64,000 bases of DNA from Fistularia commersonii (GCA_037954325.1 JBBMNZ010000015.1:9704001-9768000); one strand, 5' to 3'; counted from the stretch's first letter, positions 1-30,454 are shown. The notes: generated from the letters alone by a model not told the origin. Translations and numbers: made by a program.

Positions 1-46
1 GATGTGCAGGTGCCAGGGCTGCTGTCCAGTTGTGTCTTCTGTTTTT

Positions 47-78
<32 letters not shown>

Positions 79-532
79 GCTCGGTGGAAGTGGCTGTGGT
101 CGCCTCTCATATTTAAAGCCCAGTTTGATTTTCCGTAGTTTTTCCCCCCTTTTTCTGCTTTCCATGCTCTCAGTCTCACCACCTGGATGCTGCTGGATGT
201 TTGTCAGCTCCCTGCCCCCCCGCCCCTTTCTCTCGTGCACGTACATGCACTCCCCCAACTCCGAACTCACCAGTGTGTGGGCAGCACACGACTAAAAATA
301 GCCCTGTTGTCAGTGAACATGTGTGATTGTGTGTGTGACTGAAGTTGCCTCGCACGCGAGGAAATCACCTTGCCGTCACCGCGGCGTGTAATCCCCTTCT
401 GCAATTGATTTGTGTGTGTGTGTGTGTGTGTGTTTCATTCATAATCCCAGCACGTACAGTTGAGCAGGGGCTCCTTTCGCTTTCTCTCAGACATTCAACC
501 CTGTGCAGAGTCACGACTGCATTTAAAACACA

Positions 533-575
<43 letters not shown>

Positions 576-859
576 ATGTATGCTTGTGTGTGTGTGTCTG
601 GAATCTGGGCTTGTCCCAGCCGGCGTCGGCCGTTTACACAGCAAGCCCTCACAGGCCGCCCCCCCCATTGCCGCCGCGGCGTCGCTGTCAACACCGGCAG
701 CATCACCATGGCAACCGGCCGCGCTCGTCTCCGTGCGCTCGTCTCCGTGACGCGCGGCTTTAGCGTCTGGACGAACAAATCTAAGGAAGCAGCGATGAGG
801 CTCTGAACGATGAGAACTACTTAATCTCAATCTCTTATTATGGTTAAGAAGTGTAGCAT

Positions 860-1640
860 CATCTTTTATTTTGAGTGTAGTACCTGAATTCAGTCTCTTA
901 TTCTGTAAAACATACGTAAACTCAGTCTTTATGTTTTGGAGAATATATGTCAACCTAATGTTTTTTTTATTTACCTTTTTCAGAATAGAACTTAAATCCT
1001 TTTTTTTTTTTTTTTTTAACCACTCAAACTCAATTTTGGAAAAAGTACACGAAGTACCTGAACCTCTTTTTGAATTACAACCTAAATCCAGGCTTTTGTT
1101 TTGTATATAAACCCGATCTTGTGTTTGGGAAAATGTCCTGACTCCAATCTTTTTTTTTTTCCTTCAATTAAGTACCTAAAGTCAATCTTTTATTTCAGAC
1201 AAGAAACCTAAATCCAGTCTTTTGTTTAAAAAGAAAAAGAGGCTTAATTCAGTCTCTTACTTTTGAAGAGATGTGCTTGGAGAAAAGTACTCTTTTATAA
1301 ATCTTTTATTGTGAAATCATTTCCTAAACTTTTACTATATTTCGTACCTGAATCAAGGCTTTTATTTTGAAAAAAAAGATCAAACTCAATCTTTTGTTTG
1401 GGAAAATATGCCTAAATGTAATATTTTATTTTGAAAATAGTACTGAAACCCAGTGTTTAATTGTTTGGAAAAGTATGTCATTTTTGTCTTTTTTTTCTTT
1501 AAATAAGTACCTAGACTTAATCTCTTACCCTGGAAAACAAACCTAAATCCATGATTTTATAAAAAAGGAAAAAAAAAATTAAATCCAATGTATTTTTATT
1601 TTGAAAAAGAAGCAAAATCCTGGCCTTTATCTTTCACTTC
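860..1640. repeat. degenerate tandem repeat, unit about 30-36 bp
   Basis: Recurring block of the form acctaaatccagtcttt followed by an attttgaaaa-like tail, seen roughly twenty times with substitutions and indels. It lies in the upstream atp2a3 intron and has no coding potential. Confidence 0.6.
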
Positions 1641-3002
1641 TTGCCATGTATCATCCATTTTTCTTTTTTTTTTTTTTAATTTTATTCATTATTTTGCTGC
1701 CGTTTTCAAGGGAATTCCTTTTTCCTAACATGGATTTCCTGAGAAAACAACAAAAACAAAGTTTCGTAATTATTTGTTCTACTTTGGTAGAGCATATTCT
1801 GTAATAACAAATAAGCTATTCATCTGGGGTGCGCACACAGATCCACTCTTTTAAAATGTTTTTATTATAGACTATCACTTAGCCGGCGTTAACTAAACAT
1901 GTCGGCAGTATCTCTTGTTACTCCTCCTCTAAAAGACTGAGTACGCACGTTTTATTCCAGCTGTATTTACATGAAATATGTAAATACACGGCGGGGTCGG
2001 CGTGCATTTGACCACGTGATGCATGTGCAGCCGAGGGTTTACTTTGCAAAAAAAAAAAAAAAAAGTGTTTCGCATATTTGCAGAAAAAAAAAATATACAC
2101 AGCGGCGAACCCCGGTTGCTAGGCAGGAGGGGAAAAAAAAACTGTTAAAAAAGAAATGTATTTCACCTCCTCTGGCGATGACACGGCTCTGACTCGCGCC
2201 TCTGGTGGAACTTTCCCCCCGGCGGTGCCGGCGGCGGGGTTTTCTGACGGAGCGACCGCCGCGGTCGGGGTTGTCGGGAACTCCTCGGAGGAGATGGAAA
2301 CCCGGCCTGGCTCCCTCCACTTCCCCCCCCTTCCCCTCGTCCTCCTCTCTCTGGCGAACAAGTCACGGCTGTCCTCCATGTGAAGGCAGGCGCCGGCGCC
2401 AGCGGCTTATGTAACGCCGCCTGATGTTGTCCAGTTCAACCCTGACTCCGGAGGATAAATCCGTCTGGCAACGGCGTTCTTCGGAAAGGGTCAATTACTA
2501 CTTGATCAAGCGTCGGTGAAATTAAAAAAAAAAATTAAAATGGCAATTTTATTTCTTTTTCTTTTTTTTCCATGAATTACAACAGTGCGGATCCAGATCT
2601 AGTTATTACGTTTACTAAGATGTTATTACCGGCGCTCGGCCCCTGAGGGATTCCCTCTGCAAACTTATTTATGCGGAGTTTATTGGTTTATTGGTGATTT
2701 TTTTTTTTTTTTACAAATATTCCGCCGAAACATTTACGAGCCACCTGGGTATCGCTGGCAAACACACCGTTTAAGAGCGTGAGATACTGTTTGCTGATGT
2801 CAGACTTTTGAATTTTCTATTCTGAATTTCATAAAATTCCAAGGCCATTTCTTTTCTGATTGTAATATAAATTATATTTACGTAATCCGATTTACTCTAT
2901 TACTGGTCCCATTACTTACATTTCCTTCATCATATTCCTGAGAATTAGGTTACAATTTTCATAATTAAACCCCTTTTTCAGTCACAATTTTCATAGATAA
3001 AG

Positions 3003-3130
3003 AGATAATGATAATACAATTTATTTTTAACGCACATTAACACTCAAGGACGCTGCACAGACATCTACATATACACAAAATGCAGATTTAAAAGAAATAA
3101 TAAAAATAAAAGCGATAAAAGGTAAGTTAG
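3003..3130. repeat. dispersed repeat shared with 57172-57300
   Basis: Shares tcaaggac(g/a)ctg, agacat(c/a)tacatat and aaatgcagattaaa-like words in the same order with 57172-57300. Family unknown to me. Confidence 0.5.
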
Positions 3131-3364
3131 TTACGGGTGAGTGAAAAACAATTATCATTATCATTGTCATGATTTCATTTTATTAAGCATCAGTTTCAAG
3201 GTTTGAACGCTGCATTCAGGTACAATCTGAACTCTGAGCGCTCAGAATTAAATCCCTCTTTTGTCAGATGGGAGGGGCTCTGTGGGTGGTTCAGCTGGGT
3301 GGGGGGGCAGGAGTCACAGGTAGGCGTTCTGAAAAGCCTGTCGGCCGGTCCCGGTGCAGCGGAC

Positions 3365-3367
<3 letters not shown>

Positions 3368-3401
<34 letters not shown>
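3368..3401. repeat. poly(C) tract, 34 bp
   Basis: Uninterrupted run of 34 cytosines in an intron, 289 bp before the first visible atp2a3 exon. The complementary strand is a G-run. Confidence 0.95.
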
Positions 3402-3402
<1 letters not shown>

Positions 3403-3689
3403 CTCGGCACTTCACCCACACAAACACACATAAACGCACATCATCGCACAAACACAACGTGTTCCTGCAGGGATGCGTGGAAACAGAAACATGGGCGCTC
3501 TTCCACCTCTTCTTTGTTGTCCTCTCGCCGCCTCCCCGGCGTTCAGCGGATCTTGAGCCAGATGAGATCAGATGGCGTCAGCTCGGAGCGTTACGCGCTT
3601 ATTACATGCTTATTACACGCTTATTACATGCTTACTACACAGTGATGACAAAGTCCTTTTGTTTGTTTGGCCCGCTCTTCTCCTTCCAG

Positions 3690-21070
<17,381 letters not shown>

Positions 21071-21926
21071 GACCTGTCCCTTGTCTCTCTCACACACACA
21101 CACTCACACACACACACAAACACACACACACCTTCCTCTTTCCACCAGGGACCCCACCCACCCTGCACGTCAGCACATATAAAACAAACCCACCACTAGA
21201 AAAAGGGTTGGGGTACGATTTGGAAATGCAGGAGTGACACTATCTGTGCACATGTGAGTGTGTGTATGTGTGTGAATGTGTGCGTGCAGGCGCAGGTGTG
21301 TTTTGCGAGACCACACCACACACACACACACACACACACACGAAAATGTTCTCTAGGCTTTGCTTTCTAAAAGTTGCTGTATTTTTCTTTACTGTACAAA
21401 CCAAATGTAGAGGTCTGTGTGTGTGCGCATGTGAGTGTGTCTGCGTGCGTGCGCGCATGCATATGAGTGTGTGTGTGTGTGTGTGTGTGCGTGCGTGCTA
21501 TCTCGGGGTAGGATTCTGCAGTTTGCACTAATGGCGTCGTCCTCTTCATCACACCTCTCCGATCACACGGCCGCTTTGCTTCCCTGTGTGCTGCCCCCTG
21601 GTGGCGAGAACTGCTCACTGCACGCAGCAGGCCGTGCACCCCCCCACACACACACATACACACACAGACACAGCCACGCATGGCAAAAATGTTTAAAAAC
21701 TTTTTTTTCCCCGCGTGAAAACAGGAACCAAAGCGCAGTCTTGTAGTTCATTGGTCCGTCTGCCCGCTTGGCCCCGCCCCCTCCCACACTGCTGAGCTGC
21801 CAATCAAGCTCAATGTCACACCTTTTACCTAGAACGTAGTCCTGCACCAGCCTTACTGTGTGTGCGTGTGTGTGTGTGTGGATGTGTGTGAGCGTGTGCG
21901 CACGTGCTTCTAGCCTTTACTTGAAT

Positions 21927-21932
21927 AATAAA
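21927..21932 (+). terminator. candidate poly(A) signal of atp2a3
   Basis: AATAAA in the context ttgaataataaagaaa, about 860 bp after the stop, with T/G-rich sequence downstream. Confidence 0.5.
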
Positions 21933-22672
21933 GAAATTTAATTTGTTAGATATTTCAGCATTTTTTCCGCTGCTCACCACTTGCTCTTCTCCTTACTCCC
22001 GTGCATCCCCCCCCACGGCACACACACACACACACACCGCACGGCGAACACCACGTGGACACCAATATTCCCTCTAGAAACTTTAAATAACCCTCTCCCC
22101 CTGGGTGTAAGTGCTTTAAAAATGCATAATAACAGTGTAATAACAGCCATTGCCCTTATGGATCGGATGATTGATAGCCCCCATTGAAATCGCCATTGAT
22201 CCCGGGCTATCGGTGATGTCCGCCCTCGCAGATCCATCCAAACGATCAGCTTTGAACAGCTCCCCTCCCCCCCCAACCCCGATGGGGGATCTTATTATTC
22301 ATTTTCCTTACTCTTTTTTTTTTTTTTTTTTTTTTACTACTGAACCCTGTACAGAAGAGCAGAGCCCCATTGCATGGAACCTTAAAAACTAATCACCACT
22401 GATAAATAATCAATAGATTCTTCTTTTTTTTTTTAAAAAAACCTGACCTTTTTGTTTTGTTCTTCGCGTGTGTTTTTTTTCACCGCCGGTTTCGGATGTT
22501 GTTGCTGTTGTTTTTTCCTGGGGGAGTCCTCTCGGCGCCACCGAAGGGGGGGGGGCTTCCATTCTGGTTTTCCTCTCGGCGGGAAGCGTTCAGCGGAGGG
22601 GGTTCATGCCGGGCGGTGGTGGATCCTGGGTAATGAAGTTTTACGGCTGGGGGAGGATGCAGGCTCCGGAGA

Positions 22673-22673
<1 letters not shown>

Positions 22674-22727
<54 letters not shown>
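22674..22727. repeat. (CA)n microsatellite
   Basis: About 27 CA units inside the presumed atp2a3 3' UTR. Confidence 0.95.
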
Positions 22728-22731
<4 letters not shown>

Positions 22732-22896
22732 TAGTCACTCACACACATGCACAGGCCCTTATCGGTGTGCAGAAGAGGAGCGAGGAAGGTCACGGGGTCT
22801 CCGGAGCCTGGGTTCCACCTCCAGGGGTTTCTCTGTATCGCCTTGTTAATATGAATTGTGGACACATAATTTTATAAAAATGACAAAAGACGTGGA

Positions 22897-22902
22897 AATA
22901 AA
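22897..22902 (+). terminator. alternative poly(A) signal of atp2a3
   Basis: AATAAA in gtggaaataaagat, followed by T-rich and gtgtttgt sequence that could serve as the downstream element. About 1.83 kb after the stop. Confidence 0.4.
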
Positions 22903-23166
22903 GATTATTTATCTTGTTATTTATTCAGAGGTGTTTGTTCATCATCATCTTCTTCTCCCTCTGTCCACTTTTTATCTGTTTATTAGAACTTTGAATATCA
23001 GCCCAATTGGGAGTTCAAACTAGCAATTTTCTTGCATTTGTCATTTAAACAAAATATTTTGCTCCGTATGTAGAATGTAGTCAAAGTTTGAGTGTACTTC
23101 AAAGTAAAAGTACCCAAAACAGTATATTTATCTGTCTGGGTGTAATAGATGTGTAATAAAGTGTGT

Positions 23167-23197
<31 letters not shown>

Positions 23198-24357
23198 GGG
23201 CAAGTTTAGATTTGCAGTTTTCCCTTTCATTTCATGTCATTTAAACAAAACTTTACTCTGTATGTAGGAAATACGGCAGGTAGAAGTGTACTTTTATAGT
23301 TGGAGTACTCTGATATGACATTTTTTTTAACTTTTGAAAGCAGCTGAGCAATGATTTGGGAGGCATAGATGTGTAATAAAGTAGTCAGAAGCGTCTTCCG
23401 GAAGTACTTCCTGCACTTCCGGTCTGTGTAGAACTTCGTTTGTGCGCTGACGCCGATCGTCCAGCAGGGGGCGCTGTCGAACCGCCGCTTGGGAGGGTAC
23501 GCGCATGCGCGAATGCATGCATCCTCAGGCTGGAGTGTCAGCATGTTAAACACACAGAGAAAACTTTAAATAGAGGTAAACAGAGGTAAAAATCTGTTGT
23601 GTGTGTGTGCACACTTTATTTGTGTGTTTTTTCTGTGCATCTTTTCCAAGGAGCGCGTCCCAGAATTAACTCTTTAATGACTGTAAAAACACAACTTTTA
23701 GACACTGTCATTATCCTGTCACGTGGAAACAATCAAACATTCACTCTCTCACACAAATAGGGCTTTATTAACACAGAAGTAAATTGTTTTGCCTGATGGC
23801 TCCAACATGACATCCATTCACATAAAACCTTGATTTTTATTGCTGTCAGGTTTCCTTTTTGCAGAAAGGGGAGTTATAAAGTTTGATGGCCACAGGTAAG
23901 AAAGACCTGAGTCTCCTGTGAAAGAACAGGCGGCTCTGACCCTTCTTGTATATGGCATCATTTTTTATCTATATTGTCTTCAATCGATCTGATCAGTACC
24001 TGTAAATTTCACGCCCTGCTAAAAAGAGGGAAATAAAATATAAAGAAAAAAAAGCTCCAGGGGGAAAAAAAAAAACCTTTGACGCTTATGCTGAATTAAA
24101 AAACAAAAACATCAAATTGCAGAAAGCATCACCTGTTACCGGGTAGATTTCCAGCAGGGGCCTTTCAGCAAGGTTGAGATGGCGTCATGAATGTTACTGC
24201 ATGGAAGGCCGAACAGAATAAGAGCAGCATTCTTCCTCCTCCCCCATCCGTGACTCACCCGTTCTTCCTCTGTGACCTTCTGCAATGGTGGAGTCCTTCA
24301 CCTTTATAAACAAAGCCTTGCGCTATGTCTTGCAGACGCCATCTTGGGATATGGAGG

Positions 24358-24393
<36 letters not shown>

Positions 24394-25127
24394 GGGGGGA
24401 GGATGGTGCTCCCGGGCCTCCCTTGTCCTCAGGTGTCACCTCCAGGCTCAGATGGTTGCCAAGGAACTGAAATGAACTTGGTGTGAACCCGTCAACGGCA
24501 GCTTCAGCGCCAACACAGCTTTTCTACACTGTTATAACACTGTTTTAACACATTAACAGTGTTTGTGTGTGTGTCTGTGTGTGTGTGTGTGTGTGTGTGG
24601 GATTCTCTCTAAAGACAGGGCGTCAACATCCTCATTCTTATGTTGTTGTGTGACTTCCATCTGAGAGGCAGACTTATATGATGAATGTGTGTGTGCAGAC
24701 ACCTGTACAAACACTCACACACACACACAAACACACACAGTGATGAATCAATGAAAGCATGCAGAGTGTGTTTGTTTATAAACAGAGTGTCACCTCCTAG
24801 CAAAAGCCTGGAAAAAGAGAAAAGTCAGTGGATGAAGGGATGAATTCCAGGACGGTTGCAGGGAAGGAAAACTGCCGAGACATGGAGAGAATAAAAAAAA
24901 GGTCGGAGGAACTGAATTATTAAAAACTGCTCGGGCGAAGCAGAGAAATATAGTGGCGCAGCATCGGCTTGTGCACAGTCACAGTCGTCAAGGTGTTATT
25001 ACCGAGCGGCATGACAGAGCTTCAGGATGACCAACGGCGCTGCCATTTGATTGACAGGTGGTGACTTTTGGGTGGATGTCCACAAACCATCAGCTGCTGC
25101 TGCTGGGATACATGGGACTATAAATCC

Positions 25128-25128
<1 letters not shown>

Positions 25129-25176
<48 letters not shown>
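25129..25176. repeat. (GATA)n microsatellite
   Basis: About twelve GATA units, followed by a long CAT/TCATCA-rich degenerate tract to about 25470. Confidence 0.95.
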
Positions 25177-25572
25177 CAAAAAATCTCCATCGTCATCATC
25201 ATGATATCAGCACCATTGTCATCGTCACCATTATCATCATCCCATCTGCATCATTCTAACCATTGTCATCAACTCCATTTTCATCATCGTCATCACAATC
25301 ATTATTATCACGTTGTCGCCATCATCGGCATCTTCACCGTTCTCATCAATGTCACATCATCTTGATCATCGCAATCATCGTCATCATGGCCGGCATTGTC
25401 ATCACCACATTCAACGTCATCATCATCTTCATTAGCGTCATCTTCTTTGTCATCTTTACCACTGTGATGACGAACCAGGCTTCGTCTAAAATAAAATTGT
25501 CATTGAAGTGACTCGAAGGTTTAATCTAATTTTTCTAAGTTTTTTTTTATTTGAATGGGCCTTGAAAATTAA

Positions 25573-25616
<44 letters not shown>

Positions 25617-25850
25617 CATACCCTTCGTGACGTCACTGACGATTTCTGTTTGCCGCCTCGCTGCCAGTGAGTCATTCAGCGTGGGTTTTACGTCCCGACT
25701 CCCTGACACACTCGCCTGACGTCACACTTGGCTGTACCTCAGCAGAGGTGGACCAATCAGATCTTTTGTTATTATCAGGCTCATTTCCATTTAATAGTGG
25801 TATAGATTCATTCACATGTTCATTCATTCTTAACTGTGGCATGAATTGAG

Positions 25851-25952
25851 GATAATATAATATAATATAACATAATATGCTTTAATGCAATATTATATTA
25901 TATTATATTATATTATATTATATTATATTATATTATATTATATTATATTAAA
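25851..25952. repeat. ATTAT pentanucleotide array
   Basis: An AATAT-type run, a short spacer, then about twelve ATTAT units. Purely A/T. Confidence 0.9.
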
Positions 25953-26398
25953 TCTTTAACAAAAATATTTTATTTCTTTCCATTACTTTTTTTATTATCT
26001 TGAGAGAAAAAAATAAAAGATGCAAGTAGTATTAAAATAATTGTTACTATATAAAAGGATATTAAAAAAAGGATCATCCTTTTTCTGCACATCACTGAGC
26101 TGCTCAACATGCAGTATTTACAAGCACATGTAAATACTGCATTACAGTATACTGGGAGCATTGCAATGTCAATGAGTACAGAAAGTATTTCATTTTCCTG
26201 TTAAAAACCTTCAGATACAAGTACCACTAAAATGCTCTGTCACTTGTAGTTATTTATGTTATGTATATGAACACCAAAAATACTCCATATTTCCTCTGAT
26301 ACTTACTGGAGATATGTGTTAAGGTGTACATATGTGTTCGTGTGAGAATAGATTAATATAAATTTATATATGTGTACATGTGTATGTGCATGTGTATA

Positions 26399-26440
<42 letters not shown>

Positions 26441-26442
26441 AT

Positions 26443-27440
26443 GTGGTGGACCGTCAGGGCCTGCAAGGCGTTCTCTGCTGGCCCAAAAAAAATACCTGAA
26501 TCCCAGATGTTAATAATATTTTGTCCATGAATACTTATTAAATAATTCCAAATGGTCTGTTCACTTCCTTTCATAGCTTTTCTCCAGGTTGTGCCGCTTC
26601 CAGACATGCATTTTCATATTAAGGCATTTAACCAATCACATTTCAGCCATCATCTGTTGCAGGGTCAAAGTCAAAGGAATCTGCCTGGGAGGGGGCCTGC
26701 ACAATGAGCTCTGCAAGCCCTTTACACAAAAAAAAAAATAAGCGTTGATGACACTTTTACTCCAACAAATCAGATTTTGAGTTGGTGACATACAAAGCCT
26801 TCTAGCAGGCTACAGCAACGTCAGCATATTCACACCCTCTGATTGGATGGTCAGACAGTGGACTAGTGTACGAGTGAGCTGCGAACAGAAATATAGTTGT
26901 TTTTGTTTAATATTGTTTTTTTCAACCCACAATGACCTCAGGAGGAGAAGAAACTAATTTAGTTGCTAATATATTGTTAAAGCCATTTTCTCGATGGAGT
27001 TCAGAAGAAAAGCTGGACATACTAAAGAAAGGTCGGGCAACTCCTAAGCTGGTGAACCTGTCACAACCAGGAAAAGGATTTGTCCGACATTTGTCCGCAC
27101 GGATAATCTGTACGACAGAATAATTGAACTCTTTTTGAGGAAAGAAAGGAGTATGGATTTTGTCTACAAATGATTTGTAAAATTTTCAGTGAGTAAAATG
27201 CTGCTATTTTCCTAAATAACACTGCAAGTTTATAGGGTTATTATTGGTGCTTTTTATGCATTTCAGCTGTTTTCTATAAAGGCATTTATTGTGGCTACAA
27301 GAGTTATCTATCTTTGATGCACCTCTCTTTATACTGCATTTCTGCATAAAATGTTTTTTCATAGCCATAAACTAATCATTGGGGGGTGGATTGATTGGGA
27401 GCTACTGAAGGCCTAAGTGTAAAATGCAAAGCCCGCCACC
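26443..27440 (+). mobile_element. hAT-like transposon remnant
   Basis: Starts tggtggaccgtcagggcctg and ends gcaaagcccgccacca, imperfect inverted ends. It encloses a 63-codon open frame (26932-27123, MTSGGEETNLVANILLKPFS...) that resembles the N-terminus of the ZMYM/TTF-zinc-finger hAT transposases common in fish, truncated before the catalytic part. The family call rests on recall of the PGKGFVRH-type segment. Confidence 0.55.
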
Positions 27441-27599
27441 AATATTATTTATATTTTCAGTGTGTGTTAGATCTTCATCTTGATTATGGTTAAATGTCTG
27501 TCCTTGAGTGTTGAAAACGGCGCCTTAATCAGTCATTCATTCATTCATGTATTGTTATTATTATTATTATTATTATGGTAGTTTCCTGCTACCAGAGTG

Positions 27600-28560
27600 G
27601 ACAGGGTCCTGTGCTGGCGTTTCCTGTCTCGGCCGCTAGGGGGCGCTGTTCCTGCGGCGGGTCACCAAGCTGGTGTTTCCTCGCGCCGCGCCGGGGGTCC
27701 TCGCGAGCCGGGGATCCGTGCCCGATCGCGCGCGCGCGAGCTAACTTATTTATTTATTTTTTATTTAATTTCTTTTATTTATTTTTTTAATGAATCATAT
27801 TTAAATTTTGTTTTTTTTCAGGCGGGCGAATAGAGGCGCGCGCGCGCGGCCACGCTCACCTCGCTCCTCGAGCCTTAAAAGTTGCGGTCGGGCGCGCGCG
27901 GACGACGCAAGACAAAGCCGCGCGCGTGTCCACGTGCGCGCGGCGTCGGGAGGAAGAGGAGGAAGAGGAAGAAGAGGAGGAGAGGGGGAGGAGGCCGTGG
28001 GCTGTGGGCTGGCCCGGCCGTGTTTGCCGGAAGAGAGAGGGAGAGAGAGAGAGAGAAAGGGAGGGCGTGAAAAGGCAGTGAAACCCCACGGAACGCGCGT
28101 GCCGTGGGTCAGCGGCGGATCCCGGCGCTCGTCCGAGGGCGGGCGGACACACGCGGGAGAGCGGCGCGGCGCGGCGTGGCGTGGCGTGGCGTGACGGGAC
28201 GCTACCGGGGAACCCCTCACACACACCCACGGCAGGAGGAGGAGGAAGAAGGGGGGGCTGCGGCGCACGTTCCGGTGAGTGAAACTTTTAAGTCCATTTA
28301 AAGTGCGCGTGTGTTTGCGGGTGGCTTTCCCACCGCACGCGCTACATTTATTTCCCTTTGAAGCGGAGTTCCGGTTCCTCGCGCGCAGCCGCACCGGATA
28401 CCCCCCCCTACCCCCCCGTTTATTGCACGCGTGCCGCGACAGACACCCGCACCCCCGCGTGCCGCCTCACGCACCTGTCGGTCGAACTGCGGCACGCGGC
28501 GGCTTCCAAGCGGCGGCCCGCGAGCCCAACGGCGGCCCGAATTGTTTTCGTGTATAAAAA
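27600..28560 (+). promoter_or_regulatory. camkk1: CpG island, likely camkk1 promoter and non-coding exon 1
   Basis: Very CpG-dense, GC-rich block (runs of gcgcgc, gcggcgcggcg) in an otherwise AT-rich neighbourhood. It includes a strong donor ttccg/gtgagt at 28275, ends abruptly into AT-rich sequence near 28550, and no TATA box was seen. The next + strand gene is camkk1, whose first coding exon has an acceptor 37 bp before its ATG, so an upstream non-coding exon must exist. This island is the best candidate. The transcription start is unknown. Confidence 0.6.
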
Positions 28561-29517
28561 ATAAATAAATCAATGAAAAAAAAATTAAAAATACATATAT
28601 TATCTTATTTTGAGGAAAAAAAACAAAACAATGTGTAATTAATCATTTAAATCAATTTTTCCCCAAATATATGAATGTGTTTTCCATATATTTAAACACG
28701 CATGTTTCATAGTGAAAGTAGGCACAAAGTAGAGTCCACATTCTTTTTTAACGAATTATACTTTATTCTTTTACAATCAGTTTTTGTTCTATTTATTTTT
28801 ATTTAATTATATTCACAATTATTCATTTAATTTTTTATGTATTTATTTTTATTAGTTCCTTTTTTTTTTTTTTTTAATTTTTATCTAGCTTGTCACTGTC
28901 TTGTCCTTGTATGTCTTGCTGCTGAACAATTTCCCAAGCATGGGATCATTAAAGAACATCTCACCTCATTATTTATAGATATCTTAAAGGTTTATGACCC
29001 TCCCCTCGCCCTTGTTTACCTCTTCCACAGTGATGGAAGCATCTCTCTCGCTCTAACGTGTGGAGAAGTTGCGCATTTTATATACAACGGCTAGCATCTT
29101 CCTCTGCCGCTTGGGGTTGAGTGCCAGATACCTGCAGAAGGCGCAGAATGTTTGGGCGTCCTATTAGGGGATTGTGAAAAATGTTAAGCTTCCAGGGATA
29201 ATTCACAAAAACCCAACATTGCCGTGTAATGCAGTGTGCAGGAAATGCGTAGAATAATGCTACAGTCACTGAGCAAATCATATCCTGGGATATAGAACAC
29301 CGCGCAGTGGTTGGTCACTGCCCTAGAAAATGCTTAATTTACCATAAAAGATAATTGAAATAATATATATGTAAACTTACACTGACACTGCAAAAAATCA
29401 TATAAAATTTGACTGCAAAAGGTGAACCGCAATATCAACATCGGTGATTGGCTCTGCCCTCACGACCCTGTCCGATTAGCCATATAGATAATGAATGAAC
29501 GTATGAATAAATGGAAT

Positions 29518-29640
29518 ATACCGTGATTTCCGGACTATTGAGCGCGCCTGAATATGAGCGGCACCGGCTAGCTGACCGCTATCTTCTTCTTCCTCCTGCA
29601 CACTAAAACCATTATAGTGTTCTTCTTCTGTGTCGGAATT
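29518..29640. mobile_element. MITE terminal fragment
   Basis: Begins taccgtgatttccggactat followed by gagcgc...gcggcacc, a terminal motif of the same general type as the pogo-like element at 34039. The other end was not located. Confidence 0.4.
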
Positions 29641-30454
29641 GAAGGGCCTCTGAATTTCACAGTAATTTCATTGGTCCGATGTGATGAGGCTAAATGTTTT
29701 GGCAGCATGAAGCTTGTTTGCCCAAAGAAATCCATGAATTAGCAGCATAATTTCTTAAGCATGTGAAAAAAGTAGCAGCTAGTCTGCAAATTACAGTAAA
29801 TAAATACACAGACATATTGTAACGGATGGCACCAACTCTACTTCCTGCACAATGCAGGTCCAAACATTTGTAATTTAAAAACGTCAAGCTCGTTTTTATA
29901 TATGTAAATATATGGGAGTTTTATTACTGCATGTCTGATAAAGCGTGGCATTGGATCCAATGACTGCAGTATTTGCTCTTGAGACACTGAGTCACTGTGT
30001 GAGTTTATAATAGGGGTGTAGTATTTTTTTCTAGAAACCGCAGTGCAAATACCCATGAGCGGCGGTGTAGTTTTCTCCATCTCTGTATTTGCTTTTTCTA
30101 CAATGTCAAAGAAATAATAACCGTGTTATGTCTTTTTGGTTAATTAGGAAAAGAGAAAGAAAGAAGAATTCAATATGGCCGCTCAGGACTGAAAACATCT
30201 CACCCATCTACGTGTGTGTGCGCATCTGTGTGTATTTTCCAATATGGAAGTCTTACCCCAAATCCGTCCCCTTAACTTGATGGCTAATCCCTAAATTGAG
30301 TTAACCTGCAGATCTAGCTCTAATTTAGCAATGAGGCTGATTACTGATCGATTACTGATCAGCTCCCGAGTCTCTGATCAGGGGTTTTTATCTCAGACGT
30401 GCATGGAGGAGCAGTTAGTGCCGATGTTTTTGGGTCTTTTTATTAACCAGGAGT

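Larger units (their letters stand above)
1..3689 (+). other. atp2a3 upstream intron (5' end outside window)
   Basis: No SERCA exon 1-5 sequence was recognised here in any frame. The region holds TG microsatellites (about 51-78, 412-433, 534-574), a degenerate tandem repeat at about 840-1640, a GC-rich patch at 2200-2420, a dispersed repeat at about 3003-3130 shared with 57172-57300, and a C-tract at 3368-3401. Confidence 0.6.
21071..22920 (+). other. atp2a3: atp2a3 3' UTR (approximate end)
   Basis: Non-coding sequence after the SERCA3 stop. It is rich in (CA)n/(TG)n runs at about 21090-21133, 21244-21300, 21313-21341, 21416-21500, 22020-22037 and 22674-22727. Candidate cleavage signals lie at 21927 and 22897; the true 3' end is inferred. 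Confidence 0.55.
22921..27590. other. intergenic region between atp2a3 and camkk1
   Basis: No gene was recognised on either strand. It contains a (TG)n-(G)n run at about 23161-23200, a possible LINE-like fragment at about 23770-23960, a GATA array (25129-25176), a CAT-rich degenerate tract (about 25190-25470), CA repeats (25577-25611), an ATTAT pentamer array (25851-25952), a TA run (26400-26433), a hAT remnant (about 26443-27440) and a TTA run (about 27548-27577). Confidence 0.6.

Noticed and set aside
345..806. Open frames made of Cys-Val or Thr-His repeats, here and at many other places (6509-7048, 22452-22877, 45826-46140, 57539-58033)
   Set aside because: They are translations of (TG)n/(CA)n microsatellites, open on several frames and both strands, with no domain and no splice support.
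1..3689. atp2a3 exons 1-5
   Set aside because: I looked for YGPNELP, LWELVLEQFEDLLVRIL and ERNAENAIEAL-type peptides on both strands and saw none, so they are placed upstream of the window.
25129..25470. Spaced repeats that might suggest a CRISPR array
   Set aside because: GATA and CAT simple repeats without unique spacers or cas genes, in a vertebrate genome.
27801..28394. 197-codon - strand open frame in the CpG island
   Set aside because: Open only because the region is GC-rich. Low-complexity Arg/Pro/Ser, no domain, and opposing frames are also open.
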